9,069 nt of DNA from an uncultured Clostridia bacterium (GTDB lineage: Bacteria; Bacillota; Clostridia; Christensenellales; UBA1242), in assembly GCA_944372595.1 (NCBI GenBank), contig CALVZT010000030.1:1-9069 (forward strand), in the 5' to 3' direction. The translations under genes and the position numbers were made by a program. The notes under the pieces were generated by a model. It had not been told where the DNA came from, did no database searches, and was given only the letters and a program-made list of their open reading frames with translations. The first letter of the stretch is position 1. Each line of letters starts with the position of its first letter. This document shows, one piece after another, positions 1-6,831 of this stretch.

Positions 1-2429
1 TTCGTTTGACGCTTTATTGCCTCTTTGACTATTGTAGGTGTGCTTTTTAATGATATTTCATCAAACGCTTTTGCCCCAAGACCCAAATTTTTTGACAAAG
101 CAATTTCTCTTTTTTGTGACATTTTAAAATCAAAAGTATTACCAAGTCCCGCGACAATAACATTTTCAAAGTCTAGTCCTTTGCTTGAATGCATTGTTCC
201 CAAAAACACACTATCAGCTTGCAAATTATTAACAAACTTAAAGGCTTCATTGTTTGCAAAATTGTCCACATAATACAAGTATTTTTCAATTGAATTATTA
301 TATTGTGCGGATAGAAAACTATCAACAAATTTGTTTATTATATTTAATCTTTTTTGTCCATCTGGCAAAGATAAGAAATATTGTCTAAATTTTATTTTTT
401 TATCCAAATAATTTAATGTTTGATACAAATTATGATAGTAATTAAACTCTTTTAAATTATCAATCAATGTTAATAATTTATCAATTTTATTTTTAATAAC
501 ATCATCTTGACTATAATTTGTTATTATATCATACAAATTGTTATTGCTTTCTTTCTTTAATTTATATAATTCATCAAAAGTAATATTAATAAACGAACTA
601 GCAAGGCAACTACTAAGAGCAATATCATCTTTTGGCATATAAATTAATCGCAAAAAATTAACTAGCATCAAAATATCAATATTGTCATATAATTTTTCAT
701 TAATAACATTAGCAACCGGAATATTATGTTTAACTAATTCTTCTGATATCGCAATATACTCCTTACTAGTTTTGTTGCGACATAAGATACAAATTTTATC
801 AAAACTAAATTCTTTGTTTGCCTTTTGATAATTTCTTTGAATTTCATATATTTTTTCTACAACCAGTTGTGCTTCTAATCTAGGATAATCGACAATATCG
901 TTTGCATCATTAATTAAATATTGTTTGTTATACTTTATTTCATCTTCTTGTTTATTAACGATGCATAATTGTACCCTACTCATATTGATTTCATCATCTT
1001 CTCTATTATCATTTGGCTTAAACATAGCATCGTCAAGATAATCAACATCACAACTAATCTCGGTCATTATTGTCTTGAATAAATCATTTGCAAAATTCAA
1101 AATTTCTTTGCTACTACGATAATTAGTAAGTAAAGGTATAACTTGTCCGCCGTCGTTGTTTTTGTAAAGTTTGGCTTTTTTTGAAAATATTTCTGGCGAA
1201 CTATTTCTAAATCCATAAATACTTTGTTTAGTGTCACCTACCATTAATAAATTATTGTTTGATATTGCTTGAAGAATTTTTTCTTGCACTTCATTAATAT
1301 CTTGGTATTCATCTACACAAATGTACTTATATTGGCTTCTTATTTGTTCGGCAACTTCTTTATCATCTAATAATAATATCGTATATTTTTCCAAATCGTT
1401 AAAGTCTAATACATTTTTTTCTTTCTTTTCTTGTTCATAAGCATTTATAAATTTCTTTAATATATCAATTATTATTTGAAGATAACAAGAGGCATTTTTT
1501 AATTGGTCTATTAATGTTTGTTTGTCAATATAAAAATCTTTGTAACTTTTTAAAAATTTATTAAATTTATCCCATACTTGTTTTAACTCTTCTTTTAAAA
1601 CTTGGGTTTGGCCTTCAAAATTTTTACCAACAAATCTAGGTAAATCTAGTAATTCAAAAGCGTTTATATTATTTTCATAAGTGTTTTTATTTGTAAATTG
1701 TTCTAATTTATCTAATAATTTGTTACAAAAATCAATTAAAACTTGATTATTATCAATGTTAATCTTGTAATTTAATTCTGCAAATAAATTTTTATACCTT
1801 TGCATATTACTATTGAACTTATTGTTAATATAATGACAAACAATATTTTTATTTAAATTGCTTTCATATCCCGCAAACGCAACTTTATCAAGATAATCGT
1901 AATTAGGCAAAGAATTGATAAATTCATAAATTTCGAGTATACATTTTTTTAAATTATCAGTACTTTTTCTGTCCTTAAAAAATGCTATTATTTTATAAAA
2001 ATCTGGTTGCTCGCTTTCAACATCAATTACCTTTTGTAAAGCATTAAATTTTATATAATTTGCATCGTCTTCATCGACTATTTCAAATGAAGAGGATAAT
2101 TGCGCTTTATAAAAAAATTTTTTTAATATTTTTTGACAAAAACTATGTAATGTTCCGATATCTGCACTTGATACTTTATCCGCTTGCATAAATAATTTTT
2201 TGTCGCCACTTTGGATTAATTCTGATATAAGTCTTTCTTTTAACTCGCCCGCCGCCTTAACCGTAAAAGTTACTGCAAGTATATTTTCTATATCAACACC
2301 ATTTGTAATATAATCTATTATTTTGCTAACCATCACGGTTGTTTTACCACTTCCTGCAGATGCATTTACCAATATATTTTTGTTATTAACAGCCATAATT
2401 TTTTGTTGTTCATCACTTAATGTTCTCAT
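1..2429 (-). CDS. addA: AddA, helicase/nuclease subunit of AddAB (partial, C-terminus off the window)
   Basis: UvrD-family superfamily 1A helicase subunit of the AddAB complex, which unwinds and resects double-strand DNA ends and prepares 3' single strands for RecA. The frame is open for 809 codons from an ATG at 2429 to the window edge. Visible motifs: Walker A ASAGSGKT at residues 23-30 (Lys29), Walker B/motif II VDEYQD (Asp373-Glu374), motif III VGDTKQSIYGFR shortly after, then LTNYRS (motif IV), and motif V-type MHSSKGLDF around residues 746-754, followed by the AGLG segment typical of AddA. Family members are about 1,150-1,250 residues, so the missing part is the rest of helicase domain 2 and the C-terminal PD-(D/E)XK nuclease; whether that nuclease is intact cannot be seen. 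The start is fixed by a GGAGGTG site inside the end of addB, and the 17-base overlap suggests translational coupling. Identity is firm from the motif series and its AddB partner. Confidence 0.95.
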   Translation of the reverse strand, partial: MRTLSDEQQKIMAVNNKNILVNASAGSGKTTVMVSKIIDYITNGVDIENILAVTFTVKAAGELKERLISELIQSGDKKLFMQADKVSSADIGTLHSFCQKILKKFFYKAQLSSSFEIVDEDDANYIKFNALQKVIDVESEQPDFYKIIAFFKDRKSTDNLKKCILEIYEFINSLPNYDYLDKVAFAGYESNLNKNIVCHYINNKFNSNMQRYKNLFAELNYKINIDNNQVLIDFCNKLLDKLEQFTNKNTYENNINAFELLDLPRFVGKNFEGQTQVLKEELKQVWDKFNKFLKSYKDFYIDKQTLIDQLKNASCYLQIIIDILKKFINAYEQEKKEKNVLDFNDLEKYTILLLDDKEVAEQIRSQYKYICVDEYQDINEVQEKILQAISNNNLLMVGDTKQSIYGFRNSSPEIFSKKAKLYKNNDGGQVIPLLTNYRSSKEILNFANDLFKTIMTEISCDVDYLDDAMFKPNDNREDDEINMSRVQLCIVNKQEDEIKYNKQYLINDANDIVDYPRLEAQLVVEKIYEIQRNYQKANKEFSFDKICILCRNKTSKEYIAISEELVKHNIPVANVINEKLYDNIDILMLVNFLRLIYMPKDDIALSSCLASSFINITFDELYKLKKESNNNLYDIITNYSQDDVIKNKIDKLLTLIDNLKEFNYYHNLYQTLNYLDKKIKFRQYFLSLPDGQKRLNIINKFVDSFLSAQYNNSIEKYLYYVDNFANNEAFKFVNNLQADSVFLGTMHSSKGLDFENVIVAGLGNTFDFKMSQKREIALSKNLGLGAKAFDEISLKSTPTIVKEAIKRQT

Positions 2430-5400
2430 TTTGCACCTCCAAAAAATTTGGCTCTACACCCAAAGTTGTCCTTATTTTATTACCCAATGTTAAGTCAAAG
2501 CGACAAATACTTTTATATGGACAATACTTGCATGATATAGTCCCGTCTTTTTGCAATGGTGAAGGAGTAATATTACCTTGTCTTATCTCCCTAATTGCAG
2601 TTTTGAACATAGATACCGCATAACGTATTTGGGCATTGAGTTCCTTACTATTAACAACTTTTGAAAGTCCACTAATACCACCATCTTTTTTGTTATACTT
2701 AACTTGAATAATATCACTAGATTGATTAGGTAATTTATTATCACTTGCCAAAATTATATCTTCTTCGCTTACAGTCACTCCCTTTAATTGATACGCCGAA
2801 TATCCATCTTGACCATTGTCAAGTTTGATAGGAAAATAGTATAGACCTGATACTCTTTTGTTCAATGCATTACTAGCAACATATCCATACAAATATAATT
2901 GTATTTTTTTGCCGTAATACAAATCATTTTGCAAATTATCAATACTTCCCGTCTTATAATCAATAATGCGTATGTTGTCCTTATAACTATCAATTCTATC
3001 TATTTTGCCAGTTACTTTAACTTTCTGTCCATCTATGTCTAAGACCATAGTATTGATTTCACTACCCAACTTTGCTTCGCACATTATATTAACAAACTTA
3101 CTATGTTGACTTTGATAATATAATGTATTAAGCAATTTCTTACTCTCTACTACTAAATTATCAATGGTATGTTTGTTTAATGGCAAAGTTTTTAAAAGCT
3201 TTATTTTGTTATCATCAAAAACTTTGTCTATAATTTCTTTTTCAATATCTTTTGTAATTTTACAAGTTTTATATTCTTTAATATAAATCTCTGCTACTTT
3301 ATGAAGAATGTTTCCTACATCCTTAGAATCCATAGCAATATTTTCAATTTCGTTTAATTTTAATCCATATCTACAAAATCGCATAAATGGGCAACTATAA
3401 AAAGTCTCTATATCACTTGCACTGGCATTTTGTATCTTATCTCCTTCAAAAGTTGGAGTGTTTTTGTAGTTAAACAAGGATAAATCAAATAAATTATTCT
3501 CAGCCAAGTGTCTAATATATGGAGCAAACTCTTTGATTGAAACATTAAGACCATCATAATATTTTCTAATATAATTAGCCATAGTCAGTGCCATATTGCT
3601 TTCCGAAGACAACATATCTTCAATAGTAAACTCGTCATATTGTTCTTGCTTAACAACACCTGCTCCCATATTAACACATTGATTAATTATAGTTGATGGT
3701 GCTCCATTTAGGTTATAAAACAAAGCAAGTTTATGCGTTGGACAAATACATAGATTAAAAATTTTCAATCTCTCTCTAATATTGATATCTTTGATAGTAG
3801 GTTTTAATTCAAACAAATTATTTAGTTGTACTATTTCTCCGTCAGTTATAATTCCTTGGTCACGCTTGACACTTGGTACTACTCCTTCATTACATCCTCC
3901 AATAATCATAACTTTTGGACGATAAACCATACTTTTTGATACATCACCTACAAACACATTATCAATAGCAAGAGGAACCGTGGATACTTTAACGCTGTCC
4001 ATTCCAAATTGTAATAATTTAACAAATTCATCAAATTGCATTTGTTTAGAAGACAATGTTTTTTCCATGTCTGTTAAAACATCATCAATTAGGGACAAAA
4101 TTTGTTGATATATCCTATGATTTAATAAATCATTATTACTATTAAATGAATTTATAATCTCATCTGTCTTGTTTGTTAAATCAAACTCAGTAATGATAAA
4201 TCTAACAAAATTAATGTATTCTTGACAAACATTACAATCTTTTAATTTATTTTTTAACTTACCAACTATATTGATTAAGGTATTGTTAATTATATTAAAT
4301 CCCTCACTACCAGTATGTTCAAATAATCTATGTCCGTTTAACAAATAGATATTACACTCATTAATGTATTGCCATACATATTCTTGGTTTAATTGTAATA
4401 TTGGGCTGGTAGCAAGTGCAATATAGTCGATGCTTCTATCCGAATTAATTATATTTAATAAATCAAACAAAAACTTATATATCAATGTATTTTTCAATGA
4501 ATAGTCAACATCAAGATAATAATCGATTTCGTATCTATCAAAAATTTCTCTAATTAAATTTTTTTTGTTATCAATATCTGGTATTAATACACAAATATCC
4601 TCATATTTATAACCAATCCGAATGAGTTTGGTTATTAATATGCACATTTTGGTAAGTTCATTTCTTGTGTCAATGCATTCATATATTGTAATTTGATTGT
4701 TTTTTAGTATTTTTTCATTTTTGTATGAATACAAATTATTTTCAAGAATAGCAAAATCACCTTGGCATTTACTATCAACATATATAAGATTAATTTTCTC
4801 ATTATTTTTTTTTGCAATAATATTTATTGCTTTAATCATATCATCTTCATATATATGTTCATTTAATCTGTTTGTAGCAAAATTTATGGCAATACTTACA
4901 CTTTTTGCCTTCTTAACTAATTCTTCAATAACCATATATGCTTGGCGAGTAAAACTATCAAAATGTACAAAGTAAAAATCAATATCTTCTATTTTGCTAT
5001 CTTTAAGTGCTTGACACAACAAAGATATTTTGTCGGCGCTATCAACTTTACCGCTTAACTCCTGTTCATAACAATCATAGATTATTGCAAGGTCATGCAT
5101 TTTGCTTGTTACTGCATTTTTGACCTGACTTATATCAATGTTACATACCTTGAACTGATTAATTGTATCATAAATATTTTCCGCAAACTCGACATTAAAG
5201 TCTGTCCTATTAAAACATACAAATTTATCTGCATTGTCTTGAAGGATTTTTGATATAAGCATTATTGACCCATATCTGCTTATGGTATTGTCGTATTGAC
5301 ATAGCATTTTGCCAAGTCTTGATAGTGTAAGCACATCAACGTTACAAAAACTATCTTTTTGACAAAAATCAAATAAATTATTTTCTTGAGTTAATGCATA

Positions 5401-5499
5401 TCTATCTGGCACAACAAAAATATGATGTCCCTTATCAATGTTTTGGCACATCTTATCATCGCAACTAAAATTGTTACTGCTTACATATATATTTAACAC
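2413..5499 (-). CDS. addB: AddB, nuclease/inactivated-helicase subunit of AddAB
   Basis: Partner of AddA in the double-strand-break resection complex; the AddB nuclease cuts the 5' strand and its helicase-like domain is known in the family for Chi recognition. The 1028 residues (Bacillus subtilis AddB is about 1166) contain the family's N-terminal VVPDR block (about residues 29-33). The C-terminal PD-(D/E)XK nuclease has GKIDRID (Asp834) and IIDYKTG (Asp847, Lys849). Four cysteines match the AddB iron-sulfur cluster: C703 in SCPF, then C990-x2-C993-x5-C999. Unusually, the P-loop expected right after the first beta strand is absent: residues 3-14 read NIYVSSNNFSCD. The start is a GTG with no Shine-Dalgarno site, but a TTGTTA-N17-TATAAT promoter points exactly at it; the next in-frame ATG is residue 17 and would remove the first strand. 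It follows the coiled-coil gene by 12 bases and overlaps addA. Confidence 0.93.
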   Translation of the reverse strand: MLNIYVSSNNFSCDDKMCQNIDKGHHIFVVPDRYALTQENNLFDFCQKDSFCNVDVLTLSRLGKMLCQYDNTISRYGSIMLISKILQDNADKFVCFNRTDFNVEFAENIYDTINQFKVCNIDISQVKNAVTSKMHDLAIIYDCYEQELSGKVDSADKISLLCQALKDSKIEDIDFYFVHFDSFTRQAYMVIEELVKKAKSVSIAINFATNRLNEHIYEDDMIKAINIIAKKNNEKINLIYVDSKCQGDFAILENNLYSYKNEKILKNNQITIYECIDTRNELTKMCILITKLIRIGYKYEDICVLIPDIDNKKNLIREIFDRYEIDYYLDVDYSLKNTLIYKFLFDLLNIINSDRSIDYIALATSPILQLNQEYVWQYINECNIYLLNGHRLFEHTGSEGFNIINNTLINIVGKLKNKLKDCNVCQEYINFVRFIITEFDLTNKTDEIINSFNSNNDLLNHRIYQQILSLIDDVLTDMEKTLSSKQMQFDEFVKLLQFGMDSVKVSTVPLAIDNVFVGDVSKSMVYRPKVMIIGGCNEGVVPSVKRDQGIITDGEIVQLNNLFELKPTIKDINIRERLKIFNLCICPTHKLALFYNLNGAPSTIINQCVNMGAGVVKQEQYDEFTIEDMLSSESNMALTMANYIRKYYDGLNVSIKEFAPYIRHLAENNLFDLSLFNYKNTPTFEGDKIQNASASDIETFYSCPFMRFCRYGLKLNEIENIAMDSKDVGNILHKVAEIYIKEYKTCKITKDIEKEIIDKVFDDNKIKLLKTLPLNKHTIDNLVVESKKLLNTLYYQSQHSKFVNIMCEAKLGSEINTMVLDIDGQKVKVTGKIDRIDSYKDNIRIIDYKTGSIDNLQNDLYYGKKIQLYLYGYVASNALNKRVSGLYYFPIKLDNGQDGYSAYQLKGVTVSEEDIILASDNKLPNQSSDIIQVKYNKKDGGISGLSKVVNSKELNAQIRYAVSMFKTAIREIRQGNITPSPLQKDGTISCKYCPYKSICRFDLTLGNKIRTTLGVEPNFLEVQNENIK
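2434..2440 (-). promoter_or_regulatory. Ribosome binding site of addA, inside addB
   Basis: On the minus strand GGAGGTG lies 4 bases before the addA ATG (6 bases counting from GGAGG). It sits within the last codons of addB, so ribosomes finishing addB are next to the addA start. This settles the addA start and supports coupled 1:1 synthesis of the two subunits. Confidence 0.85.
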
Positions 5500-5505
5500 A
5501 TTTTG

Positions 5506-5534
5506 ATTATATCAAAATTGTGAGTTATTAACAA
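5506..5534 (-). promoter_or_regulatory. Promoter of addB, apparently giving a leaderless transcript
   Basis: Minus strand: -35 TTGTTA at 5534-5529, a 17-base spacer, and -10 TATAAT at 5511-5506. Six bases separate the -10 from the GTG at 5499, the normal distance to +1, so the transcript should begin at or within a base or two of the start codon. The -35 lies in the last codons of the upstream gene and the -10 directly follows that gene's TGA. No Shine-Dalgarno site precedes the GTG. The geometry is seen; use of the promoter is inferred. Confidence 0.55.
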
Positions 5535-5808
5535 TTAAATTAGCAATATTGTTTTGGGTTTGCATTTTGGATATCTGCTCTTTTAATAAATTAATTTCTT
5601 TTTCCAATCTTCCAATTTTGTTTTCCTTTTCCTTTAACTTACACGTCAAATCAAGGGCAGTTTTTGTTGCAAAATTACATTCTCTTTTTAATTCCAATTC
5701 TATATTTTCTTCTGCACTTTTTTTAATTAATTTAATAAGTCCATTTAGCAATAAATTAATTTCTTTATCACTTACTTTTTTTGATGGAAAAATTGTTACA
5801 TTATCCAT
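5512..5808 (-). CDS. Small coiled-coil protein of unknown function upstream of addB
   Basis: 98 residues, not recognised as a known family. Residues 13-43 look helical with charged and hydrophobic alternation. Residues 54-84 form a clear coiled coil: heptad a positions L58, I65, I72, I79 and d positions L68, L75, M82, so it probably oligomerises or binds a partner. There is no signal peptide or membrane segment, so it is likely cytoplasmic. Two cysteines (44, 56). The start is an ATG preceded by AGAGGTG (5819-5813). It lies 12 bases upstream of addB in the same reading frame, separated by a TGA, and is probably cotranscribed with addB and addA; this position is the only hint of its role. I compared it with ZapA-like division proteins and saw no convincing match. 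It is a real gene by ribosome site, length and placement, but its function is unknown. Confidence 0.75.
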   Translation of the reverse strand: MDNVTIFPSKKVSDKEINLLLNGLIKLIKKSAEENIELELKRECNFATKTALDLTCKLKEKENKIGRLEKEINLLKEQISKMQTQNNIANLIVNNSQF

Positions 5809-5845
5809 AAAACACCTCTAAATTAATTATAACCAAACAAAAAAA

Positions 5846-5874
5846 ATTAAACATAAGAATAAATAATTAATCAA
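5846..5874 (-). promoter_or_regulatory. Candidate promoter for the coiled-coil gene and addBA
   Basis: Minus strand: TTGATT at 5874-5869, a 17-base spacer, then TTTAAT at 5851-5846, giving a predicted leader of about 30 bases that includes AGAGGTG. The -35 lies in the 14-base word shared with the rplI upstream region. A second, perfect -10 hexamer, TATAAT at 5831-5826, has only a poor -35 match; it would place the 5' end on the AGAGGTG site itself. Sequence inference only. Confidence 0.45.
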
Positions 5875-5878
5875 CAAA
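5865..5878. repeat. 14-base word shared by two divergent intergenic regions (copy 1)
   Basis: AATTAATCAACAAA here is identical to positions 8589-8602. Both copies lie in short spacers between divergently transcribed genes, and in both the reverse strand supplies a TTGATT -35 for the leftward gene. It may be a regulator half-site or simply similar promoters in AT-rich DNA. Confidence 0.4.
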
Positions 5879-5879
5879 A

Positions 5880-5897
5880 TATATTTTAATAGAGGTG
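5880..5897 (+). promoter_or_regulatory. -10-like element and ribosome site of the 293-residue gene
   Basis: TATATT at 5880-5885 is followed after six bases by GAGGTG, part of AGAGGTG (5891-5897), four bases before the ATG at 5902. The ribosome site is strong and fixes the start. The -10 is a candidate only: no good -35 is found 16-18 bases upstream. If real, the transcript would begin on the Shine-Dalgarno site. Confidence 0.35.
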
Positions 5898-5901
5898 ATA
5901 T

Positions 5902-6783
5902 ATGCAAGTTTTTTTATTGTCTGACTACGATGCGTTAATTACAGTAAATGGCAACGATATAGAATTAATAAGTGGATGTATAACTAATGTTCCGTATTCA
6001 AAAATTTACAAGATATATCCTATTGGCAACAAACACCTATTACCTTATTGTATTGATATTGATGAAGAAGTTGGCTACGAAATAGAAGACAACAAGTTAA
6101 TATATCTTGATAAAGTATATATCAAAGAAGAAACAGAAATCTATAATAAAAAATTTGGTTTTACCTCAGTGGAAGTGGTGTGTAGTTCTTTTACTACTAT
6201 AAAAATTACTGACCAAAACAATACATACAAAGGTATAATCTCTTATCCACTTAGCGAAGTTAAAATACAAAAAATTGGTAAATGTGTTTTAGTACTTGCA
6301 AAATATAATCAAAAAAAATATTGTTTCTTGTATGGCGATAATAAGGAATTGTACTCTGATATAATTGAAGACTACGCAATTGATAACGACAACTTAACCC
6401 TTATCAAAAATTACACTGATATGGCAAAACAAGGATTGTTAATTAAATACAACTTAAATACGCTCTCAAATGATAGTGAATTAATTTATTTTGAAAATCC
6501 AAAAATTTTTCATGATAATCGGCTTGTACCATTTGCTTTTTTGGAAGCAATTAAAGTCAATAACACAACTCTTGCTAGAAAATATCTCGGGCGCAGTTTA
6601 AATCAAAGATTAGATGATGAACATTTAATAGCGTTTTTTGAACCTTTTGACCAGGTCATTCAAAACACGTTTATTAAAAGTAGTAACTTCTCCGCCGCTA
6701 CCCTTAACAATAAGGAAAGAAAACTTAATGTTTACTTTTTTGATATTGAAAACGACAAAATTGTAAATATAGATAAAAATTAA
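5902..6783 (+). CDS. Uncharacterised 293-residue protein, probably cytoplasmic
   Basis: Not recognised. The ATG has AGAGGTG four bases before it, and the frame is open to TAA at 6783 with composition typical of its neighbours. There is no signal peptide and no membrane segment. Residues 1 to about 200 alternate short hydrophobic and polar stretches with many Tyr, Ile, Asp and Asn, suggesting a largely beta-strand protein, possibly with repeated beta domains. Residues 210-250 (starting PFAFLEAIKVNN) switch to helix-like sequence, with an LARKYLGRSL segment and then a final strand-like part. That FLEAI...A..YL pattern recalls small NTF2-like or stress-type domains, but only loosely, and I would not name a family. 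It is divergent from the coiled-coil/addBA unit across a 93-base spacer and 48 bases before the peptidase pair, which has its own promoter. No terminator hairpin follows it. Confidence 0.7.
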   Translation: MQVFLLSDYDALITVNGNDIELISGCITNVPYSKIYKIYPIGNKHLLPYCIDIDEEVGYEIEDNKLIYLDKVYIKEETEIYNKKFGFTSVEVVCSSFTTIKITDQNNTYKGIISYPLSEVKIQKIGKCVLVLAKYNQKKYCFLYGDNKELYSDIIEDYAIDNDNLTLIKNYTDMAKQGLLIKYNLNTLSNDSELIYFENPKIFHDNRLVPFAFLEAIKVNNTTLARKYLGRSLNQRLDDEHLIAFFEPFDQVIQNTFIKSSNFSAATLNNKERKLNVYFFDIENDKIVNIDKN

Positions 6784-6796
6784 TAATCGTATAAAG

Positions 6797-6825
6797 TTGT
6801 AAAAAAATCACTATTGTTATATAAT
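6797..6825 (+). promoter_or_regulatory. Promoter of the first peptidase, apparently giving a leaderless transcript
   Basis: TTGTAA at 6797-6802, a 17-base spacer, and a perfect TATAAT at 6820-6825. Six bases later is the ATG at 6832, so the predicted +1 is the A of the start codon. No Shine-Dalgarno site exists upstream of either the ATG or the in-frame TTG at 6814. The TTG would lie upstream of the -10, outside the transcript. The geometry is the same as at addB. Confidence 0.6.
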
Positions 6826-6831
6826 CTATAT

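Noticed and set aside
25..273. Plus-strand open frame of 82 codons
   Set aside because: It lies opposite the clearly coding addA region (motif V-type HSSKGLDF) and has no ribosome site; it is a shadow frame.
324..335. Perfect 12-base palindrome AACAAATTTGTT
   Set aside because: Inside addA coding sequence; short AT-rich palindromes are expected by chance here.
4697..4975. Plus-strand open frame of 92 codons, hydrophobic product
   Set aside because: Antisense to addB; the hydrophobicity comes from reading AT-rich coding DNA backwards. No Shine-Dalgarno site.
5549..5821. Plus-strand open frame opposite the coiled-coil gene
   Set aside because: The minus-strand gene has a strong ribosome site and a regular heptad pattern; the plus frame has neither.
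6814..6831. TTG start at 6814 for the first peptidase
   Set aside because: No ribosome site, and it lies upstream of the perfect TATAAT at 6820-6825; the ATG at 6832 coincides with the predicted transcript start.
6784..6831. Possible terminator after the 293-residue gene
   Set aside because: The spacer has no GC-rich inverted repeat followed by T residues; it is accounted for by the promoter of the peptidase operon.
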